Source: Dethiobacter alkaliphilus AHT 1
Lineage (GTDB): Bacteria; Bacillota; Dethiobacteria; Dethiobacterales; Dethiobacteraceae
Length of the DNA: 64,000 nt
Direction of reading: 5' to 3'
NCBI RefSeq assembly: GCF_000174415.1
Contig: NZ_ACJM01000012.1
Location: 34,359-98,358, forward strand
Shown: in pieces, positions 1-8,153 of the stretch
Numbering within the stretch: position 1 is the first letter of the stretch
How the letters are laid out: each line of letters starts with the position of its first letter
Notes under the pieces: generated by a model
Database searches by the model: none
Told to the model about the DNA's origin: nothing
What the model saw: the letters and a program-made list of their open reading frames with translations, nothing else
Translations under genes and position numbers: made by a program

Positions 1-1356
1 GAGCGCTTAGAGGCAATCCCGGAGGTGGATTACGTCTTTTCTACGGTGGGTGCAGCGGGAGGTAGTATGGGTTTTTCCGGCGGCGGAGCTGCCAACCGTT
101 CCTCAGTGGACGTGCGCCTCACTCCACTGGACCAGCGCCGACTGGACAATGACCAGGTAGCCGATGAGGTGCGCCAGGCGCTAAAAACCTTGCCAGGCGC
201 TGAGATTACCGTTCAGGCGTCGCAGGGCATGAGCATGGGAGGCAGCGGTGTTCCTGTGGATATTATGGTGAAAGGCGATTCGCTGGAGACGCTGCGGCAT
301 CTTACCGAGGAGATCCGCCTGATTGTGGAAGGCGTGGAGGGAACCCGGGAAGCTGCCACCAGTTTTGATCGGGGCTGGCCTGAACTGCAGGTAACCGTTG
401 ACAGGGAAAAGGCAGCCGCATACGGACTGCAGTCCATCACTGTGGCCAACACCCTGCGCACCGCCCTCAGCGGTCAGGTTGTGACCCGTTTTCGTACCGG
501 CAGCCAAGAGTTGGATGTGCGTCTATTTGTGCCGGAAGAGATGCGCCAAAGCATAAGCATGCTGCAGGATATAGAGGTTGTAAACCCCGCGGGCTCCCGT
601 ATTCCCTTAGGAGAGGTGGCCGACTTTGCCCGGGCTACCGGACCGGTCAGCATTTCCCGTGACGACCAGGTGCGCAGCGCCAGGGTAACGGCCCAACTGG
701 CCGGACGGGCCCTGGGCCCGGTAATGGCCGATATCCAGCGTCAGCTGGATAACATGGAACTGCCGTCGGGCTATTCCATTGAGTATGCCGGTGAGCAGGA
801 GCTTATGGCAGACTCCTTTGATTCGCTCTGGATGGCTCTGGCGCTGGCAGTTTTGCTGGTTTATATGATTATGGCAGCTCAGTTTGAGTCACTTTTGCAT
901 CCCTTTATCATTATGTTTGCACTGCCGCAGACCTTTATCGGCGTTGTCCTGGCCTTGGTAATAACAGGCCGAACGCTAAATGTGCCTGCCTTTATCGGCG
1001 TTATTATGCTGGCGGGGATTGTGGTAAACAACGCCATTGTTTTGGTGGATTATATTAATAAGTTACGGGAGAGGGGTTTGTCAACCCGGGAGGCCATTTA
1101 TCAGGCCGGCCCTATACGCTTACGCCCCATTTTGATGACCACACTAACCACTATCTTGGGGATGTTTCCCCTGGCTCTGGGGATTGGCTCGGGATCGGAA
1201 ACTTCTGCACCGTTGGCCACGGTGGTCATCGGCGGCCTGGCAGCTTCCACCGTGCTGACTTTGGTGGTGGTGCCGGTGATCTACAGTTTGTTGGAAGATA
1301 TGGGGACACGGTTTTTCAAAAAAAAGAAAAGTGCTCCCGGGGAGGTATCGGCATGA
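1..1356 (+). CDS. RND efflux transporter, HAE1 family (C-terminal part, 5' truncated by window)
   Basis: The reading frame is open from base 1, so the start lies outside the window; about 451 C-terminal residues are visible. RND pumps use the proton gradient to expel hydrophobic compounds. The visible part holds a porter-domain segment followed by a membrane bundle that includes the VVNNAIVLVDYIN stretch and the RLRPILMTTLTT loop typical of HAE1 transporters, then a short basic cytoplasmic tail. The stop overlaps the start of the TolC-like gene (ATGA), so the two are translationally coupled. The adaptor (membrane fusion protein) is probably just upstream of the window. Substrate cannot be inferred. 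Confidence 0.93.
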   Translation, partial: ERLEAIPEVDYVFSTVGAAGGSMGFSGGGAANRSSVDVRLTPLDQRRLDNDQVADEVRQALKTLPGAEITVQASQGMSMGGSGVPVDIMVKGDSLETLRHLTEEIRLIVEGVEGTREAATSFDRGWPELQVTVDREKAAAYGLQSITVANTLRTALSGQVVTRFRTGSQELDVRLFVPEEMRQSISMLQDIEVVNPAGSRIPLGEVADFARATGPVSISRDDQVRSARVTAQLAGRALGPVMADIQRQLDNMELPSGYSIEYAGEQELMADSFDSLWMALALAVLLVYMIMAAQFESLLHPFIIMFALPQTFIGVVLALVITGRTLNVPAFIGVIMLAGIVVNNAIVLVDYINKLRERGLSTREAIYQAGPIRLRPILMTTLTTILGMFPLALGIGSGSETSAPLATVVIGGLAASTVLTLVVVPVIYSLLEDMGTRFFKKKKSAPGEVSA

Positions 1357-2441
1357 AAACAAGGATGACTGTAACGTTAATTATACTTTTGTTAGCCGGG
1401 GTTACTGCAGCGGTGGCGGTGGAAAACCTCACTCTGCAGCAGGCATCTCAGCTGGCCGTTGAGCAGAACCCTGCTATCCGGCAGTCCGAGATTAATGTGG
1501 AACGGGCTGAGCGGGCTTCTGAACAGGCCGATGAATCGGAAACAATCCTTGACCGCCTCCGGGAAGAAGGTCTTTTGACACCGGATGTGGAGCAGCTCCT
1601 TGATTTGCTGCCGGCGCAGGCCGAGCAGGGAGAAAAAATGGCCAGGTTGGCCCGTGACCTGGTACGTAACCAGGTAATTCTTGAGGCCCGCCAAAACTAC
1701 CTGGAAGTACAAAAAGCCCGGGAAAATAAGAACTTGGCCAAACAAAACCTGCAGCGGGCAGAAGAGATGGTGCGCCTGGCCACAGTTTCTTATAACCATG
1801 GGATGACGCCCAGAAGCGACGTTCTTGGCGCCGAAGCCCAGGTAGCCGCAGCACAAGCGGCCCTGCTGGCGGCAGAAAACCAGGTAGAGCTGGCGGCCCT
1901 GGAGTTAAACAATACCCTGGGACGCCGGTTGGACGCCAGTCTCAGTGTAGCTGAACTGCAGTCTGTTCCTAAGCCGGGCAGGCCCAATTTAGAGTCCGGA
2001 CTGTCGTCGGCTTTGAAAAAACGCATTGAAATAGAGCAGGCAAAAGGTGAGGTGGAACTGCAGGAAACACAGCTGGAATATGTACAGGAAAACTTTTCTG
2101 AAGAAGACGCCGTTCACCGTCAGGCAGAACTGGATTTGGAAGAGGCCCGGCTTAATCTGGAGATAACCAAAAAGAATGTGGAACTCCAGGTTCGTCAGCT
2201 GTACAGCGGTATGGAAGTTTTGAAAAAACAGGAACAGGCTCTGGAAAAGAGTGTTAAAGCGGCAGAGGAAAGCTATCGCCTGGCCTGTCTGCGGTATGAG
2301 GCCGGTGTCACCACACAGATGGAAGTGACCGGGGCGCAGACCACATTGCTGGAGCTGGAGACACAACTGCTCCATGTCCGCTATGACCGTTATTTAATGT
2401 ATCAGCAGTGGCTCTTTGCCACAGCCCGGGATCTGGACTGA
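1353..2441 (+). CDS. TolC-like outer-membrane-factor family protein, short form
   Basis: A 362-residue protein with an N-terminal signal segment (about residues 1-22) followed almost entirely by long Ala/Glu/Leu/Gln-rich helices in two internal repeats. The sequences around NPAIRQSEINVERAE, YNHGMTPRSDVLGAEAQ and YEAGVTTQMEVTGAQ are typical of TolC/OMF helices. Full OMF proteins are usually about 450-490 residues, and I see little room here for the outer-membrane beta-strands. It overlaps the RND gene by 4 bases, so it is presumably part of the pump. In a monoderm host it might act as an extracytoplasmic coiled-coil rather than an outer-membrane channel; that is inference. Confidence 0.85.
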   Translation: MKTRMTVTLIILLLAGVTAAVAVENLTLQQASQLAVEQNPAIRQSEINVERAERASEQADESETILDRLREEGLLTPDVEQLLDLLPAQAEQGEKMARLARDLVRNQVILEARQNYLEVQKARENKNLAKQNLQRAEEMVRLATVSYNHGMTPRSDVLGAEAQVAAAQAALLAAENQVELAALELNNTLGRRLDASLSVAELQSVPKPGRPNLESGLSSALKKRIEIEQAKGEVELQETQLEYVQENFSEEDAVHRQAELDLEEARLNLEITKKNVELQVRQLYSGMEVLKKQEQALEKSVKAAEESYRLACLRYEAGVTTQMEVTGAQTTLLELETQLLHVRYDRYLMYQQWLFATARDLD

Positions 2442-2450
2442 GGTGACCAC

Positions 2451-3033
2451 ATGAAAGAAAAACAGATTCGTATTCTGCAGGCGGCAACGGAAGTTTTCAG
2501 TCAGCACCCCTATCACCAGGTCAAAATAGATGATATTGCTTCCTGCGCCGGTGTGGGAAAAGGAACCATTTATGAATATTTCAGCAGCAAAGATGAACTT
2601 TTTTTTCAGATGCTGCAAGCTTCTTCCCGCGCCTATCATAATGAAATGGCCAAAGCGGTGCAAAAAGGGTAAGACTGTGAAGGATAAACTCCAACTCCTT
2701 TTTGACTACCAACTGGATTTTATTGAGACCCACGGCTCTATGGCCAGAATCCTCGGCTCAGAGCACTGGTTGCCCCAGGATGAATTTAAAGCCCTGCTGC
2801 GTCAACAGCGGGAACAGCTCAATGCTTTTGTTTCTGCCATCCTGTCTGAAGGCATTGAATCCGGGGAATTCAGACCGGTATCTGCTGAGGTAGTAGCCCA
2901 GTCTGTCCTGGGCAGCTTAATGAGCCTGTGGGGCAACGCCTTTCTGGAAGAAAGTCCCGCCCCTGCTTCCAACTTTACCGAAGAACTTATGGACTTTTTC
3001 CTCCACGGCCTGGGATCAGGCCATGAAATTTAA
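2451..3033 (+). pseudogene. TetR/AcrR-family regulator interrupted by a +1 frameshift
   Basis: The N-terminal DNA-binding half (ATG 2451 to TAA 2670-2672) has a clear TetR helix-turn-helix, with IDDIASCAGVGKGTIYEYF and then SSKDELFFQML. The ligand-binding half continues in the next frame (KTVKDKLQLLF onward) to the stop at 3033. The two parts join at about 2661-2673 in a run CAAAAAGGGTAAG; removing one A or G there restores one TetR protein of about 193 residues. The gene lies 9 bases after the TolC-like gene and would be the local repressor of the pump. The break may be a real inactivating mutation, a sequencing error, or (least likely) programmed frameshifting. Confidence 0.85.
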
Positions 3034-3060
3034 TATTTTCCTGCGCATACGCATAAAAGT

Positions 3061-3089
3061 AACGCAGCCTAATGGGCTGCGTTGCTTTT
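3061..3089. terminator. Convergent bidirectional terminator
   Basis: Stem AACGCAGCC (3061-3069) and GGCTGCGTT (3075-3083), followed on the + strand by GCTTTT. It sits between the TetR remnant and the convergent ATPase gene and overlaps the last base of that gene. Confidence 0.75.
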
Positions 3090-5786
3090 CGTTGCGCGGA
3101 TATATAACTTTTCCAGCTCAATGAGGAAAAAGCCGGGAGAGGCGGCCAGGAGAATGTATGGCCAGACATGGGCAGGAAATGGTTCGGTACGCAATGGGCT
3201 AAAGCCAAACAGTGGCTCTGCATAGACGATAAGCAGCTGAAAAAGTATGGTGATTCCCGCACCCAGCAGGAGAAAAGGATTACTAAAGAGACTGTGCTTA
3301 AAGGCTGAGTCTTCAATCCAGCGTGCTGTAAACAGGTAGAAGGTTTGCACCAGAATAATGGTGGTAAAGGCCACCGTCTGAGCCTGGGCAAAGGTGGGGA
3401 CGTCGGGTTCGGCAAACACACCGTTGTTGTAAAGCAAGAACATAATAATGGCCGCCGAAGCGGAAACCACAGAAACTATACTTACCTTGCGTAAAAACAC
3501 CTTATTCACCAGTTTTTCCGCCGGGTCGTGGGGTGGGCGTTTGAGGAGCCCTTTTTCCTTAGGTTCCCGGGTCAGAGGTATGGCACAGGAAATGCTCATG
3601 AACAGATTTACCCACAGGATATGAATGGGCTCCACGGGAAGCCGTTCACTGAAAACCGGTAAAAACGGTGAGAGCAAAATTGCCGCCAGGATAGCCAGTC
3701 CCTGGCCGCCGTTGGTGGGCAGCAAGAAGAGAATCACTTTCCAGATGTTGTTGAAAGTGTGCCGTCCTTCCGCCACGGCGGATACAATGCTGGCAAAATT
3801 ATCGTCGGTTAAAACAATGTCTGAAGAATCTTTGGCCACCTGTGTTCCTGTGACCCCCATGGCAATGCCGATGTCGGCGTTGGCTAGAGCCGGGGCATCG
3901 TTTACCCCATCCCCGGTAACGGCAACAATATGGCCGTTCTTTTGCAGTTGTGTCACAATCCGGTATTTATGTTCCGGAGATGTTCTGGCAAACACCGAAT
4001 AGTCGGTTACGGCGGTAAAGAGCTGGTCATCATCCATGGCCGCCACTTCTTCACCGGATATTGCCCGCTTCTCATCATGGCCGATGTGTAATTTGTCGGC
4101 GATGGCCCGGGCGGTGCTTTCATGATCTCCGGTAATCATCACAATACGAATACCTGCGTCACGGCATCTGCGCACCGCATCCATTGTTTCTTCACGGGGT
4201 GGATCCATCATTCCCTGCAGTCCCAAAAAGGTTAATTCCTGCAGATCGTCTGCGGAGATCTCCGTTTGTTCTTTGGAGACTCTTTTCCAGGCAAAACCAA
4301 GGACCCGTAAAGCATCTGAGGCCATCCGTTTTGCCTCTTTTACCGCAGAGTCACCATCAAAATCCTCTTCATTTCCGTCCACCAGCTTCCGGTGGCACAT
4401 GGCAATAATTTTTTCCGGAGCACCTTTGACAATCAGCAGAGCGTCATCATCCCGGTGGTGCAAAGTGGCCATATATTGTTGATCCGATTCAAAGGGAAGC
4501 TCATCCTGCCGTTTTGCAGAGGAGGAGATATCAGCCTTGGCCGCTGCCACCAGCAAGGCTCCTTCGGTGGGATCTCCCTGAATCTTATCTTTATCTTCTT
4601 CATCTTTTTCCAAAACAGCATTGTTACACAACAGCCCGGCCAGAAGGATTTGTTGCAGGTCCGTGTGGCCATCCAAATCTGTAAAGGTATCGTCATTCCG
4701 GGAAAATTCTCCTTCAGGACTGTATCCTGTGCCGGAGACGGCGTAATTCTTGTCGCCGCAGAACACTTCTTTAACGGTCATTTCATTTTTAGTCAGCGTT
4801 CCGGTCTTATCGGAGCAGATAACGGTGGTTGCACCCAGCGTCTCCACTGCCGGCAGTTTACGGATCAGGGCACCGCAATTGGCCATTTTAGTTACCCCGT
4901 GTGAGAATGCGGCTACCAAAGCGGCCGGCAGTCCCTCCGGGACCATGGCCACAATCATACCCACCGAGACCAGGAATACAAAGCCGGCTTCAAAGCCAAA
5001 ACGCAGGCCTACAAACAGGTTAACGGCACCCAGAGCAATTATGCCCACCATAATTACCTTGGTGAATTCTCTGATTTTGCGCATGATGGGTGGATCCGAC
5101 TTCTGAGGGCCGGAAACAAACTTGGATATTTTGCCCATTTCAGTTTTAACACCGGTGGCCACCACTACTCCTTTACCCACACCGCGGGCCACCGCGGTGC
5201 CGCTAAAGGCCATGTTGCTGCGGTCCGCCAGGACCAGGTCTTCCTTGTCCAGCTTATCATACTGCTTTTTTACCGCCATTGATTCTCCGGTTAGGGCAGA
5301 TTCATCCAAAGCCAGGTTCTTGCCTTCAATAAGGCGCAAATCCGCCGGGATCCGGTCCCCTGATTCCAACAAAACTATATCACCGGGAACCAGCTCACTG
5401 CTGACAATGGTGGTCTGTTTTCCGTCCCGCAGCACAGTACATTCCGGAGCCAGCATTTCCCGCAGTGAATCGATGGCCGATTCCGCTTTTCCTTCCTGAA
5501 TGAAGCCGATAACAGCGGTGGCCAAAACTACTCCCAGAATGACCCACATATCCAGGTATTCACCCAGATAAAAGGCCACAACTGCGGCCACCATTAAAAT
5601 ATATAAAAGGGGGTTATGAAACTGCAGCAAAAAACGCAGCAGCGGCCCCCGGGATTTTCCTTGCAGTTCATTTTTTCCGTATTCCTGTAAACGTTTTTGG
5701 GCTTCTGCAGTGGACAACCCTTCTTCTGTGGTATCAAGTTTGTTCAAAACTTCTGTGCTATCAAGTTGATGCCAATGTTTCTCCAT
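3069..5786 (-). CDS. P-type (P2-like) cation-transporting ATPase with atypical ion-binding residues
   Basis: A 905-residue P-type ATPase starting at ATG 5786, chosen because GGAGGTGG lies 10 bases upstream; a longer frame to 5858 has no such site. It has the N-terminal cation ATPase domain, TGES (166-169), PEGLP in M4 (283-287), the phosphorylation motif DKTGT (D326), and GDGVND (625-630). The layout is that of Ca2+ or Na+/K+ type pumps. However, M5 reads PTNGGQGL (690-697), with Q695 where Ca2+ pumps have Glu, and M6 reads WVNLFMSIS (725-733), with Ser where they have the conserved Asp of NLVTDG. Only Glu284 and two Asn of the canonical site remain, so the ion cannot be assigned. A terminator-like hairpin lies in its leader (5814-5835). 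Confidence 0.92.
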   Translation of the reverse strand: MEKHWHQLDSTEVLNKLDTTEEGLSTAEAQKRLQEYGKNELQGKSRGPLLRFLLQFHNPLLYILMVAAVVAFYLGEYLDMWVILGVVLATAVIGFIQEGKAESAIDSLREMLAPECTVLRDGKQTTIVSSELVPGDIVLLESGDRIPADLRLIEGKNLALDESALTGESMAVKKQYDKLDKEDLVLADRSNMAFSGTAVARGVGKGVVVATGVKTEMGKISKFVSGPQKSDPPIMRKIREFTKVIMVGIIALGAVNLFVGLRFGFEAGFVFLVSVGMIVAMVPEGLPAALVAAFSHGVTKMANCGALIRKLPAVETLGATTVICSDKTGTLTKNEMTVKEVFCGDKNYAVSGTGYSPEGEFSRNDDTFTDLDGHTDLQQILLAGLLCNNAVLEKDEEDKDKIQGDPTEGALLVAAAKADISSSAKRQDELPFESDQQYMATLHHRDDDALLIVKGAPEKIIAMCHRKLVDGNEEDFDGDSAVKEAKRMASDALRVLGFAWKRVSKEQTEISADDLQELTFLGLQGMMDPPREETMDAVRRCRDAGIRIVMITGDHESTARAIADKLHIGHDEKRAISGEEVAAMDDDQLFTAVTDYSVFARTSPEHKYRIVTQLQKNGHIVAVTGDGVNDAPALANADIGIAMGVTGTQVAKDSSDIVLTDDNFASIVSAVAEGRHTFNNIWKVILFLLPTNGGQGLAILAAILLSPFLPVFSERLPVEPIHILWVNLFMSISCAIPLTREPKEKGLLKRPPHDPAEKLVNKVFLRKVSIVSVVSASAAIIMFLLYNNGVFAEPDVPTFAQAQTVAFTTIILVQTFYLFTARWIEDSAFKHSLFSNPFLLLGAGITILFQLLIVYAEPLFGFSPLRTEPFPAHVWPYILLAASPGFFLIELEKLYIRATKSNAAH

Positions 5787-5813
5787 GTTTGTTTGTCCAC
5801 CTCCGGTAGAGCG

Positions 5814-5835
5814 AAAAAAAGCGCTTTGGCGCTTT
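5814..5835 (-). promoter_or_regulatory. Terminator-like hairpin in the 5' leader of the cation ATPase
   Basis: On the minus strand AAAGCGC-CAAA-GCGCTTT is followed by more T, ending about 28 bases before the ATPase start and just upstream of its ribosome site. No minus-strand gene precedes it, so it looks like an attenuator in the ATPase leader rather than the end of another transcript. Confidence 0.55.
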
Positions 5836-5974
5836 ACTATGTAAGCCTTTGAATTCAAGTATAAGACAAGTCTATAGGTCAGTCTATTTCATAAGTATTA
5901 CAATGCACGCCAAAGTATTTAAAAGTTTATAGATCTGGGTTACAATTTGAAGAAACGTTGAGGAGGTTGTTAGC

Positions 5975-6121
5975 ATGGCAGAATGTGAAAAGTGCAATGT
6001 TGAAGTTAAAGAAGATGAGGTTTACAAAGTAAACGGAGTGGAAATGTGTGAAGAATGTTCGCTAAAGTACCAGAATCCGTCAAAGCCCTGCGGCGGCGGT
6101 CCCGGTTCTCAAACCAGTTAA
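5975..6121 (+). CDS. Small four-cysteine (2x CxxC) protein, 48 aa
   Basis: ATG 5975 is preceded by AGGAGG 8 bases upstream, and the 48-codon frame ends at TAA 6119-6121, directly followed by a strong terminator. The protein has CEKC (C4, C7) and CEEC (C25, C28), which together look like a zinc-ribbon knuckle, and a Gly/Cys/Pro-rich tail (PCGGGPG). I do not recognise a named family. It is transcribed alone and divergently from the cation ATPase. A metal-binding or iron-sulfur role is plausible but unproven. It is real by its ribosome site, its compact frame and its own terminator. Confidence 0.75.
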   Translation: MAECEKCNVEVKEDEVYKVNGVEMCEECSLKYQNPSKPCGGGPGSQTS

Positions 6122-6123
6122 TG

Positions 6124-6150
6124 GAGAGGAGCTTTGCTCCTCTCTTTTTT
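6124..6150 (+). terminator. Intrinsic terminator of the small Cys4 gene
   Basis: GAGAGGAGC (6124-6132), loop TTT, GCTCCTCTC (6136-6144), then six T. A strong classical rho-independent terminator three bases after the stop codon. Confidence 0.92.
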
Positions 6151-6293
6151 CTATTAAAACGCCGTTTCTGTTTTTCAGGTGGACAAGATGTCTATATATG
6201 GACATGCAGCGCCGTTGTCTGAGCCACAGAAGGTTCGACAATTTCATCCCACTGACATAGAGTATAGGTAAGAAATTATGAGGGGGACCGGCA

Positions 6294-7985
6294 TTGCAAA
6301 CGGGGAGATATATTCTAATACTTATGGTGGTACTGTTGGGCTTTTCATTACTCTTTTCCGGATGTGTGGAAGAGACTTTTTCCAGGGTGGAAGATCCTGT
6401 GGAGCAGGAGGAGGACACAGAGGAGCCTGAAGAAGAAGGGCTCACCGAAGAGGAAGAAAGGCAGCTTGCTGAAGAGGCCCGGGCAGAAGAACGGCGTCAG
6501 CGGGAAGAAGCGCTGAAGGAAGAACTGGGTCACTTTTTTGTGCCGCTGCCGGCAGATGAACCGGCAGATAATCCGCATGTGCAGGCCAAGGGAATCTATG
6601 TGACGGGAAACACGGCGGGCGGTACCGGCAGGTTCGCCGAACTTTTGGATTTGTTGGATAATACCGAGTTAAATACCATGGTTATAGATGTAAAAAATGA
6701 TCACGGCCTGATGACCTACAACAGTGAAATAGAAATTGTCAAAGAAGTGGGGGCAAACCGTGCCACTCCCATTAGGGACATTTCCGCATTAATGGAAACA
6801 CTAAATGAACATGATGTATATCCCATTGCCCGGGTAGTGGTATTTCGTGATCCCCACCTGCCGGAGAAACAGCCCGACTGGGCTATCCAGAAGAAAGACG
6901 GTAGCGGCGTATGGCGTGATCGGAGCGGCTACGGCTGGGTTAATCCATATGACAAAAATGTCTGGGATTACAACATTGCCATTGCCAAGGAAGCGGCGCT
7001 TCACGGCTTCCGAGAAATACAATTTGATTATGTACGTTTCCCCGAAAATGCCCGGCGAGTGGATGAGGAAGCAAATTTCCCCGGTTCAGAAGGAAAAGAA
7101 AGGGACGAAGCCATTGAAGCGTTCCTGGCTTATGCCCGTGAGGAGCTCGCAGAGTATAACGTGCATATCTCCGCCGACGTTTTCGGCGTTATCTCCACCT
7201 CCTGGGGTGATTCGGACCGAATCGGACAGAGTTGGGAAAGGATAGCGCCACTTACCGAAATCATCTCTCCCATGATTTATCCCAGTCACTACGGCCCCGG
7301 CTATTTTGGGTTTGCCGTTCCTGATGCCAACCCGGGAGGGACGGTAACCAGGGCGTTGGAAGATGCTCTGAAGCGTAATGCTCCACTGGAAAACCCCGGA
7401 ATTATCCGCCCCTGGCTGCAAAGCTTTACCGCAACCTGGGTGCGGGGCCACATTCGTTACGGCGCCGAGCAGGTGCGGGAACAGATTGATGCTGCACTGG
7501 AATTGGGCATTGACGAATATTTGATCTGGAACGCCGCAAACCGTTACCATAAAGATGCCTTCCTTCCTGCCGACAAAGCGGCACAGAGAGAAGAGGCCAA
7601 AAAGTCAGAGCGCAGGGAAGCAGGGCATGATCAATTGGGTCGCACCGCAGAAGAAGCGCTAAAAGATTATCTGGAAGCCATGAGAAGAACCCGGTGGCGG
7701 GAAGCCTATGCCTGGCAATCCACCACCAATACCATGGATCATACAGAATTTAGGGAATGGATTGACAGCCACACTGCTTCCCTGGAGGATTATGAAATAA
7801 CAAACCAATCCTCTGCCGGGGATAATGTTGAGTTTACCCTGTCAGCGGAACTTAAGTTTTCAGAAGGAAATCTTTCTCTGGAAAACAGTAAATTTCAAGT
7901 GCTGCAGGAAAACGGTGTCTGGAGAGTCCGCCCGGACAACGAATTTTTGGAGATACTGACAAAAGATAATGGAATAAATGATTGA
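6294..7985 (+). CDS. Lipoprotein with putative glycoside hydrolase (DUF4015/COG1306) domain
   Basis: A 563-residue protein starting at TTG 6294, which has AGGGG 8 bases upstream. The N-terminus is a lipoprotein signal with lipobox LFSGC (Cys about 24), then a very acidic Glu-rich linker to about residue 85. Residues of about 95-420 match the COG1306 putative TIM-barrel hydrolase family (KGIYVTGNTAG, MVIDVKNDHG, QFDYVRFPE, ISPMIYPSHY). The last 110 residues look like an NTF2-like domain (EEALKDYLEAM onward). It is probably anchored outside the membrane and acts on an unknown surface polysaccharide; the substrate is not deducible. It is a single-gene unit ending at a strong terminator. Confidence 0.85.
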   Translation: MQTGRYILILMVVLLGFSLLFSGCVEETFSRVEDPVEQEEDTEEPEEEGLTEEEERQLAEEARAEERRQREEALKEELGHFFVPLPADEPADNPHVQAKGIYVTGNTAGGTGRFAELLDLLDNTELNTMVIDVKNDHGLMTYNSEIEIVKEVGANRATPIRDISALMETLNEHDVYPIARVVVFRDPHLPEKQPDWAIQKKDGSGVWRDRSGYGWVNPYDKNVWDYNIAIAKEAALHGFREIQFDYVRFPENARRVDEEANFPGSEGKERDEAIEAFLAYAREELAEYNVHISADVFGVISTSWGDSDRIGQSWERIAPLTEIISPMIYPSHYGPGYFGFAVPDANPGGTVTRALEDALKRNAPLENPGIIRPWLQSFTATWVRGHIRYGAEQVREQIDAALELGIDEYLIWNAANRYHKDAFLPADKAAQREEAKKSERREAGHDQLGRTAEEALKDYLEAMRRTRWREAYAWQSTTNTMDHTEFREWIDSHTASLEDYEITNQSSAGDNVEFTLSAELKFSEGNLSLENSKFQVLQENGVWRVRPDNEFLEILTKDNGIND

Positions 7986-7988
7986 GTC

Positions 7989-8017
7989 AAAGGCACGCCT
8001 CGGCGTGCCTTTCTTCT
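7989..8017 (+). terminator. Intrinsic terminator after the DUF4015 lipoprotein
   Basis: AAAGGCACGCC (7989-7999) and GGCGTGCCTTT (8002-8012) with a two-base gap, followed by CTTCT. A similar GGCACGCC stem recurs at 10850-10875. Confidence 0.85.
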
Positions 8018-8069
8018 GTGATGAGGACTAAAAACTGCCTGTACTGAGGATCTTTGATTAATTTTTTAC

Positions 8070-8099
8070 TTGACAGGTTAAAACTGCCCATGCTACAAT
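8070..8099 (+). promoter_or_regulatory. Sigma-A-type promoter of the TetR operon
   Basis: TTGACA at 8070-8075 and TACAAT at 8094-8099 with an 18-base spacer. The operators at 8100-8129 begin immediately after the -10 box, across the expected transcription start. Confidence 0.8.
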
Positions 8100-8129
8100 T
8101 AGACTAGGCAGTCTAGACCGTGTGGTCTA
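8100..8129 (+). promoter_or_regulatory. Two overlapping TetR-type operator palindromes
   Basis: Palindrome 1 is TAGACT-AGGC-AGTCTA (8100-8115). Palindrome 2 is TAGACC-GTGT-GGTCTA (8114-8129). Both have perfect 6-base arms with a 4-base spacer, share two bases, and have centres 14 bases apart. They lie between the -10 box and the tetR start, as expected for autorepression by two dimers. Confidence 0.8.
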
Positions 8130-8153
8130 AGAAATTGAGGAGAGGTGATTGAA

